From assembly GCA_016786615.1 (NCBI GenBank), contig JAEUVX010000011.1, forward strand, positions 1 through 64,000: a stretch of 64,000 nt of DNA, written 5' to 3'. Made by a program: the position numbers and the translations under genes. How positions within the stretch are numbered: the stretch's first letter is position 1; every line of letters begins with the position of its first letter. Below are positions 19,301-28,277 of the stretch, in pieces. The DNA comes from Flavipsychrobacter sp. (GTDB lineage: Bacteria > Bacteroidota > Bacteroidia > Chitinophagales > Chitinophagaceae). Below the pieces are notes generated by a model. That model did not search any database and had not been told where the DNA came from. It was given only the letters and a program-made list of their open reading frames with translations.

Positions 19301-20108
19301 TGTTAGACGCGGGCACATTACCCTGCGATGAAACACGTTTCCCTGTTGCATCAAAATTCAGGAAATAATAGGCTTTATCTTCATACAGGTTTTTTTGATG
19401 TCTGAACCTTTTATTTACCATATCAGCAGCCCATGCTGTAGTACCAACACCATAAAAAACCACATAATCCCCCGGCCCGAAAGAGCCATCCCCGCCATCA
19501 TTCACCCATATTGCAGTTTCTGTCAGGTCTGCCGGTCGTGGCAAACTATTATCTTCCGGCAACATATTGCCACCGTTACCAAATACCCTGATTTTATCAG
19601 AACTCAGTGCAGCAGCGTTTACGCCCAACTTCGATGTTATAAAATCATAGTCAATTTTATAAATACCGGTACTGCTTATAGCTATTTTATACCAATTGCC
19701 GTGAGATAACGGAGAATCTGATCCGGTAGTTTTTAATGCCGGTGATGCTGCTTGCTCTTTTTCTGTTACATCAATCGAAAAAGCAGCTAATTGGCTTAAT
19801 ACACCGTTATTGACAGCGTATGCGGGTACACGTATCAGCGCAAACGGTTTTTTCCTGTCTTTACCTAAAATAATTTCAGGTTGTGTACTGCTGCTGGGTA
19901 TTGTGCCATCCGGCAAATTATCGATAGCCTTATAAGATGTATTATTCAATACTACAGCAGGTTTTGCATACTGCTGCAGCCATATTTTTTTAACAATATA
20001 ACCATTTGTCACTTCAGATGTTGCGACAATAAAATCATGCTTTTCAACCCTTGCTCCCCAAGCATTTATAGTACATAATAGGCTAAAGGTGATGATCAGT
20101 TTTTTCAT
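16374..20108 (-). CDS. porU: Type IX secretion sortase PorU (gingipain-like C25 protease)
   Basis: 1244 residues with a signal peptide (ends near INAWGA). Middle part is a peptidase C25 domain: catalytic His751 in LNYSGHGN and Cys785 in TATCDFG, both in the family order. The C-terminal about 90 residues (MNYPNPFRDKTHFVFE ... GVYLYKVSI) form a T9SS-type C-terminal domain, which PorU keeps. PorU removes the C-terminal signals of T9SS cargo at the cell surface and attaches A-LPS. Length is close to known PorU (about 1150-1300). Divergent from gldJ and upstream of porV, a conserved T9SS neighbourhood. Confidence 0.93.
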   Translation of the reverse strand: MKKLIITFSLLCTINAWGARVEKHDFIVATSEVTNGYIVKKIWLQQYAKPAVVLNNTSYKAIDNLPDGTIPSSSTQPEIILGKDRKKPFALIRVPAYAVNNGVLSQLAAFSIDVTEKEQAASPALKTTGSDSPLSHGNWYKIAISSTGIYKIDYDFITSKLGVNAAALSSDKIRVFGNGGNMLPEDNSLPRPADLTETAIWVNDGGDGSFGPGDYVVFYGVGTTAWAADMVNKRFRHQKNLYEDKAYYFLNFDATGKRVSSQGNVPASNTAVNSYNDYILHEEDLNNPAKYGKNWVGEDFSNNPGKVSKRDFDIELGTLSGDAQFKIVFASRCPSAPNIFTLGRNGQTLGSYSLGVSARDNEDIPMNFEEANWTIAGANGKNMINIGYQPAQADGVGYLDFIEVNTRRTLMFEGTSVNFRDLNSIGAANVAGYSIANADGSVQVWDVTDRFSPVKMNGSLTGSNYIFSREAATLHEFAAFKPGGLSLPEYIGKVDNQNLHGEAFTDYIIISHPDFIAAANSLADFHRQRKNMRVLVTTPQHIYNEFSSGGQDISALRDFVKMFYDKAGTDTTQMPKYVLLLGDASYDYKNRVSNNTNFVPTFESEESLALISSYSGDDFFGFLDDNENIEDFNIANTLDVGVGRFPVKSAAEAMAMVDKVKAYKSAASLGPWRLSVTLVTDNEDNAGPHMEDGEVMDGVIQTQSKLYNSTKIYQDAIPFVSTPGGLRAPQANKEINDQIYKGTLLLNYSGHGNIDVLSHERIITQDDYSKWDNVYKQPIMITATCDFGQFDQPQFVSAGEQIVLKKDGGAISSLTTTQLVYQDANRIINKDFLTAQFERLHGKWNTFGDAFRIGKNKTYSNSSTSQSYIINFRKFALLGDPALEPNFPEHYIYTQNIADGISGQNVTSIAALGSYTINGFVGDINKNILNNFNGRLNVIIYDKPRTVSTLTEINKTFKVRNNIIYKGRATVTNGKFSVSFIAPKDINYEIGKGKISYYAENGQTDAAGFDESYNVGGYSDNPILENNPPIVRPYIGDSLFKNGGLTGTNSLLFAILQDETGINVSGNAVGHDLVGILDDNIEAPYILNDYYETESNTYKRGYVNFPLSNLTDGRHRLRVKAWDVNNNSGEGTVDFEVANGNLVRVQKLMNYPNPFRDKTHFVFEHNHPEEYLYAEIFIYSMDGRLVRTLKQVYEAGSGASRELTWDGTDNNGAMLQSGVYLYKVSITAGNGAKDMAYQKLVITR

Positions 20109-20243
20109 AAAACAAAATGCGTAAAAATTAACCTGGCTACTATCAAAATTACACTATTTAAAGCATCGAATCCCTTGACACACGTGCCGATTGTAATGTT
20201 AACGTAAAACTTAAAGTATTATTATAATTTAATTAACATTATC

Positions 20244-20264
20244 CATGTAGACAAATTTTACATG
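20244..20264. promoter_or_regulatory. Inverted repeat in the porU-gldJ divergent region
   Basis: CATGTA and TACATG arms separated by 9 nt, in the 257-bp AT-rich region between the divergent porU and gldJ starts. It could be a regulator site for both, but a 6-bp arm can occur by chance. No exact TAnnTTTG box was found in this gap. Confidence 0.3.
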
Positions 20265-20365
20265 ATAAAAGTTTGAAAGCTTGACATTTTGAAAAGAATG
20301 CTCTATCATTGTAACACTTTTAACAAATTGTTCAACCAATTCGTAGCAAATATTTTTCTCTGATT

Positions 20366-21898
20366 ATGAAAAGAACTCTCATCGGCGTGAGCTTGCTTTG
20401 CATCGGAACAGCTACCTTTCTAACGGCTTGCTCTTCTAAGAAAAGTGTCGGTGTTTCACAGACAACCGGCTGGGACTATAACGACCCTCGCCTGGGTGGT
20501 TTTGACGTGGCCAACTATCCTGGCCAGCAAACAGGACCCGGACTTACTTTTGTAGAAGGTGGCCGCTTTACAATGGGGCAGACTGAAGAAGATCTCACAG
20601 TAGAGCGCAACAACGTTCCTCGTACTGTATCAGTTTCTTCATTCTACATGGATGAAACCGAAGTAGCAAACGTTCACTATCGCGAATACATCTATTGGTT
20701 GTACCGTTCATACGGTTCTGACTATCCGGAAGTGATTGCAAAAGCTTTACCCGATACTTCATGCTGGCGCAAAGCGTTGTCTTACAACGAACCGCTGGTA
20801 CAATATTATTTCCGTCACGCAGCTTACAACTACTATCCTGTAGTTGGCGTTAACTGGTATCAGGCTAACGAATTCGCTAAATGGCGTAGTGACCGTGTTA
20901 ATGAGTACATCCTCATCAAAAACGGTTTCCTGAAAAAGAATGCAACTCAGGTGAACGAAGACATCTTCGACTCTGAAACATATAGCAATGGTCAGTACGA
21001 TGGTACTCCGGGCAAAAATCGCAAACGCGATCTAGATCCTCAGGGTGCCGGCAAGCGCAACCTGCGTTATTCAGACGGTTATCTGTTGCCAAACTACCGC
21101 CTCCCGACAGAAGCGGAATGGGAATATGCTGCTGTAGCTAACATCGGCAACAACCCTGAACGTGAAACAGGTCGTCGTCGTGGTGAAGAAGTTATCACAG
21201 ACCGCAATGTTTACCCTTGGGGTGATGCTTATACTACTCGTTACGGTATCCGCAACTCATATCAGGGTCAGTTCCTTGGCAACTTCAAACGTGGCAAAGG
21301 TGACGCAATGGGTCTTGCCGGTGGTCTGAATGATAATGCAGATATCCCTGCTCCAATCTATTCATACCAGCCAAACTCTTACGGCTTGTATAACATGGCA
21401 GGTAACGTTTCTGAGTGGGTATTGGATACTTATCGTCCTTACACTACAGACCTTAACGACTTCCGTCCGTACCGTGGTAATGTTTATGAAACTTACAAGC
21501 GTATTGCAGAAGACAATTCATTAGATGAAAAAGATAGCTTAGGCCACTTGTCTACTCGTATCCTGTCTAATGACGACGTTATGGCTAAAGAAATATTTGA
21601 TGGTAACACTGCTGATCTGCGCGACTACCAGGATGGTGACACCGCTTCTCAGTTTACTTACAACTACGGTACAAATACTTTAGTTAACAATAACGCTAAA
21701 ATATATAAAGGTGCTTCTTGGAACGATCGTGCTTACTGGATGTCTCCTGGCACACGCCGCTTCATGCAGGCTAAACAATCTAGCGCTACTGTTGGTTTCC
21801 GTTGCGTAATGGATCGTCTGGGTTCACCAAACGGCCGCAACGATGAAAGGGCCGGTAACTACTTCGGTAAAAAAGGTGGCCGTCCTCCACGTAAATAA
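20366..21898 (+). CDS. gldJ: Gliding-motility/T9SS lipoprotein GldJ
   Basis: 510 residues. Lipoprotein signal with FLTACSS (lipidated Cys near 22). The rest is a formylglycine-generating-enzyme/sulfatase-modifying-factor-like fold: FVEGGRFTMGQTEED, YRLPTEAEWEYAAVA, PNSYGLYNMAGNVSEWV, and GASWNDRAYWMSPGTRRF. GldJ and GldK are paralogues in the T9SS ring/motor environment; the position beside porU and the length favour GldJ. The C-terminal tail is basic (KKGGRPPRK). Codon use looks more GC-rich at third positions than neighbours, which suggests high expression. Confidence 0.9.
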   Translation: MKRTLIGVSLLCIGTATFLTACSSKKSVGVSQTTGWDYNDPRLGGFDVANYPGQQTGPGLTFVEGGRFTMGQTEEDLTVERNNVPRTVSVSSFYMDETEVANVHYREYIYWLYRSYGSDYPEVIAKALPDTSCWRKALSYNEPLVQYYFRHAAYNYYPVVGVNWYQANEFAKWRSDRVNEYILIKNGFLKKNATQVNEDIFDSETYSNGQYDGTPGKNRKRDLDPQGAGKRNLRYSDGYLLPNYRLPTEAEWEYAAVANIGNNPERETGRRRGEEVITDRNVYPWGDAYTTRYGIRNSYQGQFLGNFKRGKGDAMGLAGGLNDNADIPAPIYSYQPNSYGLYNMAGNVSEWVLDTYRPYTTDLNDFRPYRGNVYETYKRIAEDNSLDEKDSLGHLSTRILSNDDVMAKEIFDGNTADLRDYQDGDTASQFTYNYGTNTLVNNNAKIYKGASWNDRAYWMSPGTRRFMQAKQSSATVGFRCVMDRLGSPNGRNDERAGNYFGKKGGRPPRK

Positions 21899-21917
21899 TC
21901 AGAGATTCTTTTCATAA

Positions 21918-21949
21918 TAAGAAACCCCTTCTTCCGAAGGGGTTTCTTA
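21918..21949 (+). terminator. gldJ terminator
   Basis: Perfect 14-bp stem TAAGAAACCCCTTC/GAAGGGGTTTCTTA with a 4-nt loop and T-rich tail, just upstream of murF. Confidence 0.92.
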
Positions 21950-21967
21950 TTTTTATGCATTAAACAC

Positions 21968-23260
21968 ATGGCATTGGAAACAGCAGCTTTATACGAGATT
22001 TATAAAAAACACCCCTCTGTACAGACCGATACCCGCAAACTGAAACAAGGGGATATATTTTTTGCACTGAAAGGCCCTAATTTTAATGGAAACGCATTTG
22101 CAAAACAAGCGCTGGAAGCAGGCGCAGCCTACGCTGTAATAGATGAGAAAGAATTTGCAACAGACAACCGCTACTTGCCGGTAGATGATGTACTTACAGC
22201 ATTGCAACAACTGGCAAAACACCACCGTCAGCAATTCAATATCCCTTTCATAGCCATCACAGGCTCTAATGGCAAAACCACTACTAAAGAACTGGTTACA
22301 ACCGTGCTGCAGCAGCAATATACTACATACGCTACCGAAGGCAACCTCAACAACCATATAGGCGTTCCGCTGACGCTTTTAAAGATTAAAAGTGATGCAC
22401 AGATGGCAGTGATAGAAATGGGTGCCAATCACCAAAAGGAAATAGAAAGCTATTGTAAAATAGCGCTGCCTACACACGCCATCATTACAAACTGCGGCAA
22501 AGCACACATAGAGGGCTTTGGGGGCATAGAAGGTGTACGTAAAGGCAAAGGTGAGCTATACGACTTTATACGCGAAAATAACGGCACTATATTCCGAAAT
22601 ACAGACCTTGATTATCTGGCAAGCATGAGCAGCGGCATCAGTAACCAGATAACATACGGCAGTACAGATGCAGATTATATCGGCACGCCCGCTATGAAAG
22701 ATGTTTTTCTGTCTGTAGCACTTACAAAACCTGCAAATACCAATATTGACACACAATTGGTGGGAGACTATAACTTTCCCAATGCAATGGTTGCCATAGC
22801 CATAGGTTTACACTTTGGAATAGACATTGCTACCATCAACAATGCTATAGCACATTACAACCCGGATAACAGCCGTTCTCAATGGTTGCAGAAAGGCAGT
22901 AATAAAATCATTCTCGATGCCTATAATGCCAACCCTACAAGTATGCGCGCTGCAATCACCAACTTTGCTAATGCGCAATTGAGCAATAAAATGCTGTGGA
23001 TTGGCGGAATGAAGGAAATGGGCACTGAAGAAGCTAAAGAACACACAGATTTGGTACAACTGGTACAGCAATATAACTGGAGCAATGTAATACTGGTAGG
23101 TAAAGAGTTTGATGATATAGCTAATAACTATCTTCATTTTCAGACATCTGCAGATGCTGCAGTATATCTGAAAGAACACATGCCTGCAGATGCATCTATC
23201 CTTATAAAAGGCTCACGTGGCAGCCGTATGGAGGTGTTGCTGGAGGCATTGCAGGGCTAA
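21968..23260 (+). CDS. murF: UDP-MurNAc-tripeptide--D-Ala-D-Ala ligase MurF
   Basis: 430 residues, full length. Mur ligase N-domain with DTRKLKQGDIFFALKG; ATP loop ITGSNGKTTTKELV near residue 98; central EMGANHQKEI; C-domain with DAYNANPTSMRAAI, LWIGGMKEMG and the final KGSRGSRMEVLL. MurF adds D-Ala-D-Ala to complete the peptidoglycan stem pentapeptide in the cytoplasm. Unusually for E. coli readers it is outside a mur/fts cluster; the gldJ-murF neighbourhood is seen in other Bacteroidota. Confidence 0.95.
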   Translation: MALETAALYEIYKKHPSVQTDTRKLKQGDIFFALKGPNFNGNAFAKQALEAGAAYAVIDEKEFATDNRYLPVDDVLTALQQLAKHHRQQFNIPFIAITGSNGKTTTKELVTTVLQQQYTTYATEGNLNNHIGVPLTLLKIKSDAQMAVIEMGANHQKEIESYCKIALPTHAIITNCGKAHIEGFGGIEGVRKGKGELYDFIRENNGTIFRNTDLDYLASMSSGISNQITYGSTDADYIGTPAMKDVFLSVALTKPANTNIDTQLVGDYNFPNAMVAIAIGLHFGIDIATINNAIAHYNPDNSRSQWLQKGSNKIILDAYNANPTSMRAAITNFANAQLSNKMLWIGGMKEMGTEEAKEHTDLVQLVQQYNWSNVILVGKEFDDIANNYLHFQTSADAAVYLKEHMPADASILIKGSRGSRMEVLLEALQG

Positions 23261-23304
23261 TCGAAAAACTTATATTAATTTCACCGCGTTGCAAAAACAG
23301 TGCT

Positions 23305-23709
23305 ATGAAAGCTAACGAAGTGCCGCAGGATAAGCGCGATTTCAAAGAAGGGGATAAAATACATAAACTGATGTATGCCTTAGATAATGACGGCAAATAC
23401 ACAGGTATTACTTCTGCTGGCTGGGAGGCCGAAAACATCGCTACCAAACAAGCCTGGGATGCTGTTGATGAAGAATTGGCAGAAACTGCCGAAAAAGTTA
23501 AGAACGGAGAATTGAGCCCCATTGCATACTATATGCAAAAGCATCTGATGGAAGTATCCTTACTGGCTAAGTATGTGGGTAAATGGCAATGGCAGGTCAA
23601 ACGCCATTTCAAACCGGCTGTTTTCAGCAAGCTAGGCACTGATACGCTCAATAAATACGCAGCTGTATTCAATATCACAACCGAAGATCTGAAAAACTTC
23701 GGCAAATAA
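23305..23709 (+). CDS. Unknown protein (134 aa) paired with a BtrH-like enzyme
   Basis: 134 residues, charged and mostly helical: KIHKLMYALDNDGKYTGITS, then AWDAVDEELAETAEKVKNGE, then YYMQKHLMEVSLLAKYVGKW. No signal peptide, cysteine motif or family that I recognise. Follows murF by 44 nt and precedes the BtrH-like gene by 21 nt on the same strand, so the pair is probably co-transcribed. Probably a cytoplasmic protein conserved in related bacteria (inference). Confidence 0.7.
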   Translation: MKANEVPQDKRDFKEGDKIHKLMYALDNDGKYTGITSAGWEAENIATKQAWDAVDEELAETAEKVKNGELSPIAYYMQKHLMEVSLLAKYVGKWQWQVKRHFKPAVFSKLGTDTLNKYAAVFNITTEDLKNFGK

Positions 23710-23730
23710 TCATCTACTCTATTATACTAC

Positions 23731-24735
23731 ATGAGTACCACATCATACAAACACTACCAGCATGCCCACTGCGAAAGCGGCGTTACAGCCAACCTGCTGA
23801 GGCACGAAGGCATTAATATCAGCGAACCGATGGCGTTTGGCATTGGTGCGGGCATTTTCTTCGCTCATATACCTTTTGTAAAAATAAGCGGCACCCCGGG
23901 TACAACCTTCCGCACCTGGCCGGGGGCTATCTTCAAACGCACTACACAGCGCCTTGGCATAGATATGCATACGGAACGTTTCCGCAGCCCTATACGCGCC
24001 AATCAGGCTTTGGACGAGGTACTGGCAACCGGCAAGCCGGTTGGGATGCTCAGCAGCGTGTATTACCTGCCTTACCTGCCCGAAGCCTTCCGTTTCCACT
24101 TCAATGCCCACAATCTGGTTGTATATGGCAAAGAAGGCAATGAATACCTCGTCAGCGACCCTATACTGGAAGAAACAACCCGCATCAGCCCCGAAGACCT
24201 AGCAAAAGCACGTTTTGCCAAAGGCTCTCCTGAACCGCGCGGCTTTATGTATTATGTAAAATCAGTCCCTGCCCATATAGACTATACCAAAGCCATACAA
24301 TCAGGCATCAAACAAACATGTTTTTTCATGTTGTCTCCACCCCTCCCATGGTTTGGTAATAAAGCCATCTTCCTGCTATCGAAACAAATAAAGAAATACC
24401 CTCAAAAGCTTACGCCGCGCAAAGCATCCCTGTATCTGGGCAATGTAGTGCGTATGCAGGAGGAAATTGGTACCGGTGGTGCGGGTTTTCGCTTCTTATA
24501 CGCCGCTTTTCTGCAGGAAGCGGGGGAGTTGCTGAAAAGGGATGATTTACAGGGGTTTTCGTCAGAATTGACCAAAATAGGTGACGACTGGCGCAATTTT
24601 GCCTATCATGCTGCCCGGTTGATGAAAGACCGCAAAACAGACCTTGTTTCCTACGACGAACTGAGCGACCTGCTGCGCATCTGCGGTGAAAAAGAACGTG
24701 ATTTATTTGGCAGAATGCAGAAAATAAAGTGGTGA
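23731..24735 (+). CDS. BtrH N-terminal-like acyltransferase/peptidase-fold protein
   Basis: 334 residues. N-terminal about 150 residues look like the BtrH N-terminal domain (butirosin biosynthesis protein H) fused to a DUF4872-like C-terminal part. Probable Cys/His/Asp triad of the papain/C39-like fold: Cys14 in HAHCESGVTANLL, His127 in NAHNLVVYG, Asp143 in EYLVSDPILEE. The characterised BtrH moves an acyl group from a carrier protein to an aminoglycoside; no carrier protein, PKS or NRPS gene is nearby, so the substrate here is unknown. Probably co-transcribed with the 134-residue gene upstream. Confidence 0.7.
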   Translation: MSTTSYKHYQHAHCESGVTANLLRHEGINISEPMAFGIGAGIFFAHIPFVKISGTPGTTFRTWPGAIFKRTTQRLGIDMHTERFRSPIRANQALDEVLATGKPVGMLSSVYYLPYLPEAFRFHFNAHNLVVYGKEGNEYLVSDPILEETTRISPEDLAKARFAKGSPEPRGFMYYVKSVPAHIDYTKAIQSGIKQTCFFMLSPPLPWFGNKAIFLLSKQIKKYPQKLTPRKASLYLGNVVRMQEEIGTGGAGFRFLYAAFLQEAGELLKRDDLQGFSSELTKIGDDWRNFAYHAARLMKDRKTDLVSYDELSDLLRICGEKERDLFGRMQKIKW

Positions 24736-24772
24736 CCTGCGGCGTTTTAACAACACGGTAGAAAATAATCTT

Positions 24773-24780
24773 TATTTTTG
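24773..24780 (+). promoter_or_regulatory. Promoter -7 box of the GtrA gene
   Basis: TATTTTTG, exact TAnnTTTG, 19 nt before the GTG start at 24800; supports that GTG rather than an upstream start. Confidence 0.6.
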
Positions 24781-24799
24781 CCGACTAATCTACCTCTGT

Positions 24800-25303
24800 G
24801 TGAACGGCAATAACCGACGCGCCATATTGAGTTTTATAGATTTCTTCCACCCGCCATTCAGGCGATGGATAAATCGCCAGACTTTCCGCTACCTTGCCTG
24901 CGGGGGGTCAAATACCCTGCTCGATATTATCATATACTGGTTCAGCTACAATTTTGTATTGCAAAAACAGGTGGTACATATAGCCGGGATGCATATTGCC
25001 CCGCACATTTTCGCTTTCATCATATCGTTCTCCATCAGTTTTCCGTTGGGCTTTGCATTATCAAAATATCTGGTATTCCCCGATTCTAATATAAAAGGGC
25101 GCATACAGCTATTCCGTTATGCAGTACTGGTAGGTATGTGCATCGTACTGAACTACGTATTCCTCAAGCTGTTTGTTGATGGTTTTGGCTGGTATCCTAC
25201 GCCATCCAAGATACTGACTACAGGGCTCGTTGCCATTTTCAGCTATGTATCACAGCGCAATTTCACCTTTAAGGTAAAGCCTGATACTGCTGTTGTGGAG
25301 TAA
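24800..25303 (+). CDS. GtrA family membrane protein
   Basis: 167 residues from a GTG start. A basic N-terminus, then four hydrophobic spans with the family's opening RYLACGGSNTLLDIIIYW and closing SYVSQRNFTFK. GtrA-like proteins are small inner-membrane proteins thought to move or help move polyprenyl-linked sugars in cell-surface polysaccharide synthesis. No glycosyltransferase is adjacent. Confidence 0.85.
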   Translation: MNGNNRRAILSFIDFFHPPFRRWINRQTFRYLACGGSNTLLDIIIYWFSYNFVLQKQVVHIAGMHIAPHIFAFIISFSISFPLGFALSKYLVFPDSNIKGRIQLFRYAVLVGMCIVLNYVFLKLFVDGFGWYPTPSKILTTGLVAIFSYVSQRNFTFKVKPDTAVVE

Positions 25304-25390
25304 CCCCCAATAGCATAATATTATAACCACTATGCCGTTGCTTTCTGATGTTATAATAATGGCTATACGCTCTCGCTACACCTAAAACCG

Positions 25391-25398
25391 TACCTTTG
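25391..25398 (+). promoter_or_regulatory. prfB promoter -7 box
   Basis: TACCTTTG, exact TAnnTTTG, 10 nt before the ATG at 25409. It leaves no room for an upstream start or frameshift leader. Confidence 0.65.
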
Positions 25399-25408
25399 CC
25401 CACACATT

Positions 25409-26497
25409 ATGACACAGGAATACCTGAAAGAAATGCGCGAGCGGGTACAACACCTGCATCGCTTTTTGAAAGTAGAAGACCGCAATGCCAAGGTAGAGAA
25501 CGACCGCACCTTGACACTCGCACCGGGTTTCTGGGACGATAACACCCGTGCTACCGGCATACTCAAAGAAATAAAAATCAATAAATACTGGATAGACCTC
25601 TGGGACAGTGTAAATACTGCTGTTGAGGATTTTGCTATCCTTTTCGATTTCTGGAAAGAAGGTGCCGCAAGCGAAGAAGAAACACAGGAAGCATACAACA
25701 AGGCGCTGAAAGCTATTGACGACCTCGAATTCAAATCTACCCTCAACCAGCCCGAGGATGAAATGCCTGCCGTGATGGTCATCAACAGTGGCGCGGGTGG
25801 TACCGAAAGCCAGGATTGGGCAGAAATGCTGCTGCGCATGTACCGTATGTATGGCGAAAAGCAGGGCTGGAAAGTGTCTGAAATAGATATTCAATATGGT
25901 GATGGTGCAGGCATCAAGCAGGCCACTATTGAGTTTGAAGGTGAGTTTTCTTATGGCCTGCTGAAGGCTGAAAGCGGTGTACACCGCCTTGTACGCATAT
26001 CACCTTTCGATAGTAACGCACGCAGGCACACCTCATTTGCATCTGTATATGTATATCCGCTGGTTGATGACAGCATTGAAATAGCCGTTAGCCCAGCCGA
26101 CCTGGAATGGGAGTTTTATCGTGCAGGTGGTAAAGGTGGCCAGAACGTAAACAAAGTAGAAACCGCAGTGCGTTTGAAACACACACCTAGCGGCATCATA
26201 GTAGAATGTCAGCAGGCACGTACGCAGGGAGAAAACCGTGAGAAAGCTTTGACGATGCTGAAAAGCCGCTTATATGAAGAGGAACTACGCAAACGTGAAG
26301 AACTGAAAAATGCCAGCAACAGCAGCAAGAAAAAAATAGAATGGGGTTCTCAGATACGCTCGTATGTGTTCCACCCGTACAAAATGATTAAAGACCACCG
26401 CACAGATTACGAAGTGGGCAATGTGGGTCCTGTAATGGATGGTGAAATAGATGATTTCATCAAAGCATACCTGATGAGTTTTAAAGAAGAAGTATAG
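25409..26497 (+). CDS. prfB: Peptide chain release factor 2
   Basis: 362 residues in a single frame. GGQ motif in [15 protein letters not shown], and the SPF tripeptide ([16 protein letters not shown]) that reads UGA/UAA stops, so RF2 and not RF1. The N-terminal coiled-coil begins [20 protein letters not shown]. The point where many bacteria carry an in-frame UGA and +1 frameshift (after the LRGYL-equivalent, here LHRFL) is read straight through, so the autoregulatory frameshift is absent. Confidence 0.96.
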   Translation: MTQEYLKEMRERVQHLHRFLKVEDRNAKVENDRTLTLAPGFWDDNTRATGILKEIKINKYWIDLWDSVNTAVEDFAILFDFWKEGAASEEETQEAYNKALKAIDDLEFKSTLNQPEDEMPAVMVINSGAGGTESQDWAEMLLRMYRMYGEKQGWKVSEIDIQYGDGAGIKQATIEFEGEFSYGLLKAESGVHRLVRISPFDSNARRHTSFASVYVYPLVDDSIEIAVSPADLEWEFYRAGGKGGQNVNKVETAVRLKHTPSGIIVECQQARTQGENREKALTMLKSRLYEEELRKREELKNASNSSKKKIEWGSQIRSYVFHPYKMIKDHRTDYEVGNVGPVMDGEIDDFIKAYLMSFKEEV

Positions 26498-26501
26498 TCC
26501 A

Positions 26502-28268
26502 TTGTCTGCAGATAACAACATAAAAAAGATATTCGACCTTAGTTTATTGCGCCGCATTTTTTCTTTCGCCGCACCATATAAACGAAGCCTGTACTTTTCC
26601 ATGTCGTTATCAGTAATACTTGCCGCACTATCTCCCTTACGTCCCTATCTTATACAACTGTCAGTAGATAAATACATTACCAACCACTTGCTACAAATGC
26701 TGATATACATCAGCGTTGTGCAATTGGGAATCCTGCTGATAGAAAACGGCCTACGGTTTTGGTTCCTGTACCGTATCAACTGGCTGGGGCAGACGGTTAT
26801 TAACGATATGCGCAAATCTGTATTCCGCAAAATACTATTCCAGAATATCGGCTATTACGACCGTACTCCTATCGGCACACTCACTACCCGCACCATCAAT
26901 GATGTAGAGGCTGTTAACGATGTATTTTCTGAAGGTATTGTTTCCATCATTGCAGATATACTGACCATCATTGCAATTATGATTATCATGTTTATCACCG
27001 ATTGGCGGTTGACACTTGTATGCCTTGCCCCGTTCCCAATTCTGATACTTGCTACTTATTGGTTCAAAGAGAGCGTTAATAAATCCTTTCAACGGGTACG
27101 TAATGCCGTTGCAGCACTCAATGCTTTTGTACAAGAGCATATTGTAGGCATGTACATTGTACAGGCATTTGCAGCTGAGAAAACCGAGATGGACAAATTC
27201 AAAACAATCAATAAAGAACACCGGGATGCGAATATCAAAGCCATATTTGCCTATTCTGTTTTCTTTCCTGTGGTAGAGATTATCCTTGCTATGTCTATGG
27301 GCCTGCTGGTATGGTGGGGAGCACATCGCATGCTCGATTACAGTGTTACACCCGGTGTAGTGATAGCATTTGTTATGTACCTGAACTTATTATTCCGCCC
27401 GTTGCGTATGATGGCAGATAAATTCAACGTACTGCAAATGGGCATGATTGCGGGTGAGCGTGTTTTCACTGTGCTTGATAGTAAAGAACATCTTGCTGAC
27501 AATGGCACAGTAAATGCTGACAACATAAGAGGTGAAGTAAAATTCGAAAATGTACACTTCAGCTACAAGGCAGGCACACCTGTATTGAAAGGTATATCTT
27601 TTGAAATACCTGCTGGTAAAACAATGGCAGTTGTGGGGCATACAGGCGCGGGCAAAACATCTATCATCAGCATACTGAACAGGCTGTACGAAATAGAAGG
27701 CGGCAGCATCAAAATAGACGGCACCAATCTGAAAGATTATGACATCTACAGCCTGCGCAATCACATAGGCATCGTATTGCAGGATGTATTCCTGTTCTCG
27801 GGCACTATTGCCGAAAACATAACGCTTCGCAATGCAGACATTCCTCGCGAAAAAGTAGAAGCAGTTTGCAAACTATTAGGTATACACAACTTTATTATGA
27901 GCCTGCCCGGTGGTTATGACTTCAATGTAATGGAACGAGGCAATACATTATCGCAAGGCCAAAGGCAATTACTTTCGTTTGCGCGGGCACTACTCTACAA
28001 CCCATCTATACTTATACTGGACGAAGCCACATCATCTGTTGACAGCGAAAGCGAACAACTAATACAACAGGCTATTGATAAGATGATTACAGGCCGCACA
28101 TCCATAGTCATTGCACACAGACTATCAACCATACGCAGGGCAGATGAAATCATGGTCATGGACAAAGGCCAAATCATTGAGCGTGGCAATCACCAATCAT
28201 TGATAGCCGCACAGGGCGAGTATTATAAGCTATATACTGCTGTTGAAAAACAAAAAGAAAGGGTATAA
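26502..28268 (+). CDS. ABC exporter, MsbA/multidrug type (fused permease-ATPase)
   Basis: 588 residues. Six membrane spans within about 1-310, then one nucleotide-binding domain: Walker A GHTGAGKTSIISIL, Q-loop VLQDVFLFSG, signature LSQGQRQLLSFARAL, Walker B LILDEATSSVD, H-loop IAHRLSTI. Works as a dimer in the inner membrane; substrate (lipid or drug) cannot be read. The start is a TTG at 26502, 4 nt after the prfB stop, so the two genes are likely co-transcribed; the next in-frame ATG is too far inside. It converges on the 107-residue gene with a 9-nt gap. Confidence 0.9.
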   Translation: MSADNNIKKIFDLSLLRRIFSFAAPYKRSLYFSMSLSVILAALSPLRPYLIQLSVDKYITNHLLQMLIYISVVQLGILLIENGLRFWFLYRINWLGQTVINDMRKSVFRKILFQNIGYYDRTPIGTLTTRTINDVEAVNDVFSEGIVSIIADILTIIAIMIIMFITDWRLTLVCLAPFPILILATYWFKESVNKSFQRVRNAVAALNAFVQEHIVGMYIVQAFAAEKTEMDKFKTINKEHRDANIKAIFAYSVFFPVVEIILAMSMGLLVWWGAHRMLDYSVTPGVVIAFVMYLNLLFRPLRMMADKFNVLQMGMIAGERVFTVLDSKEHLADNGTVNADNIRGEVKFENVHFSYKAGTPVLKGISFEIPAGKTMAVVGHTGAGKTSIISILNRLYEIEGGSIKIDGTNLKDYDIYSLRNHIGIVLQDVFLFSGTIAENITLRNADIPREKVEAVCKLLGIHNFIMSLPGGYDFNVMERGNTLSQGQRQLLSFARALLYNPSILILDEATSSVDSESEQLIQQAIDKMITGRTSIVIAHRLSTIRRADEIMVMDKGQIIERGNHQSLIAAQGEYYKLYTAVEKQKERV

Positions 28269-28277
28269 CGCCGTTTA

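Noticed and set aside
25409-25490. Programmed frameshift in prfB
   Set aside because: No in-frame stop and no shifted second frame; the protein reads continuously through the usual site.
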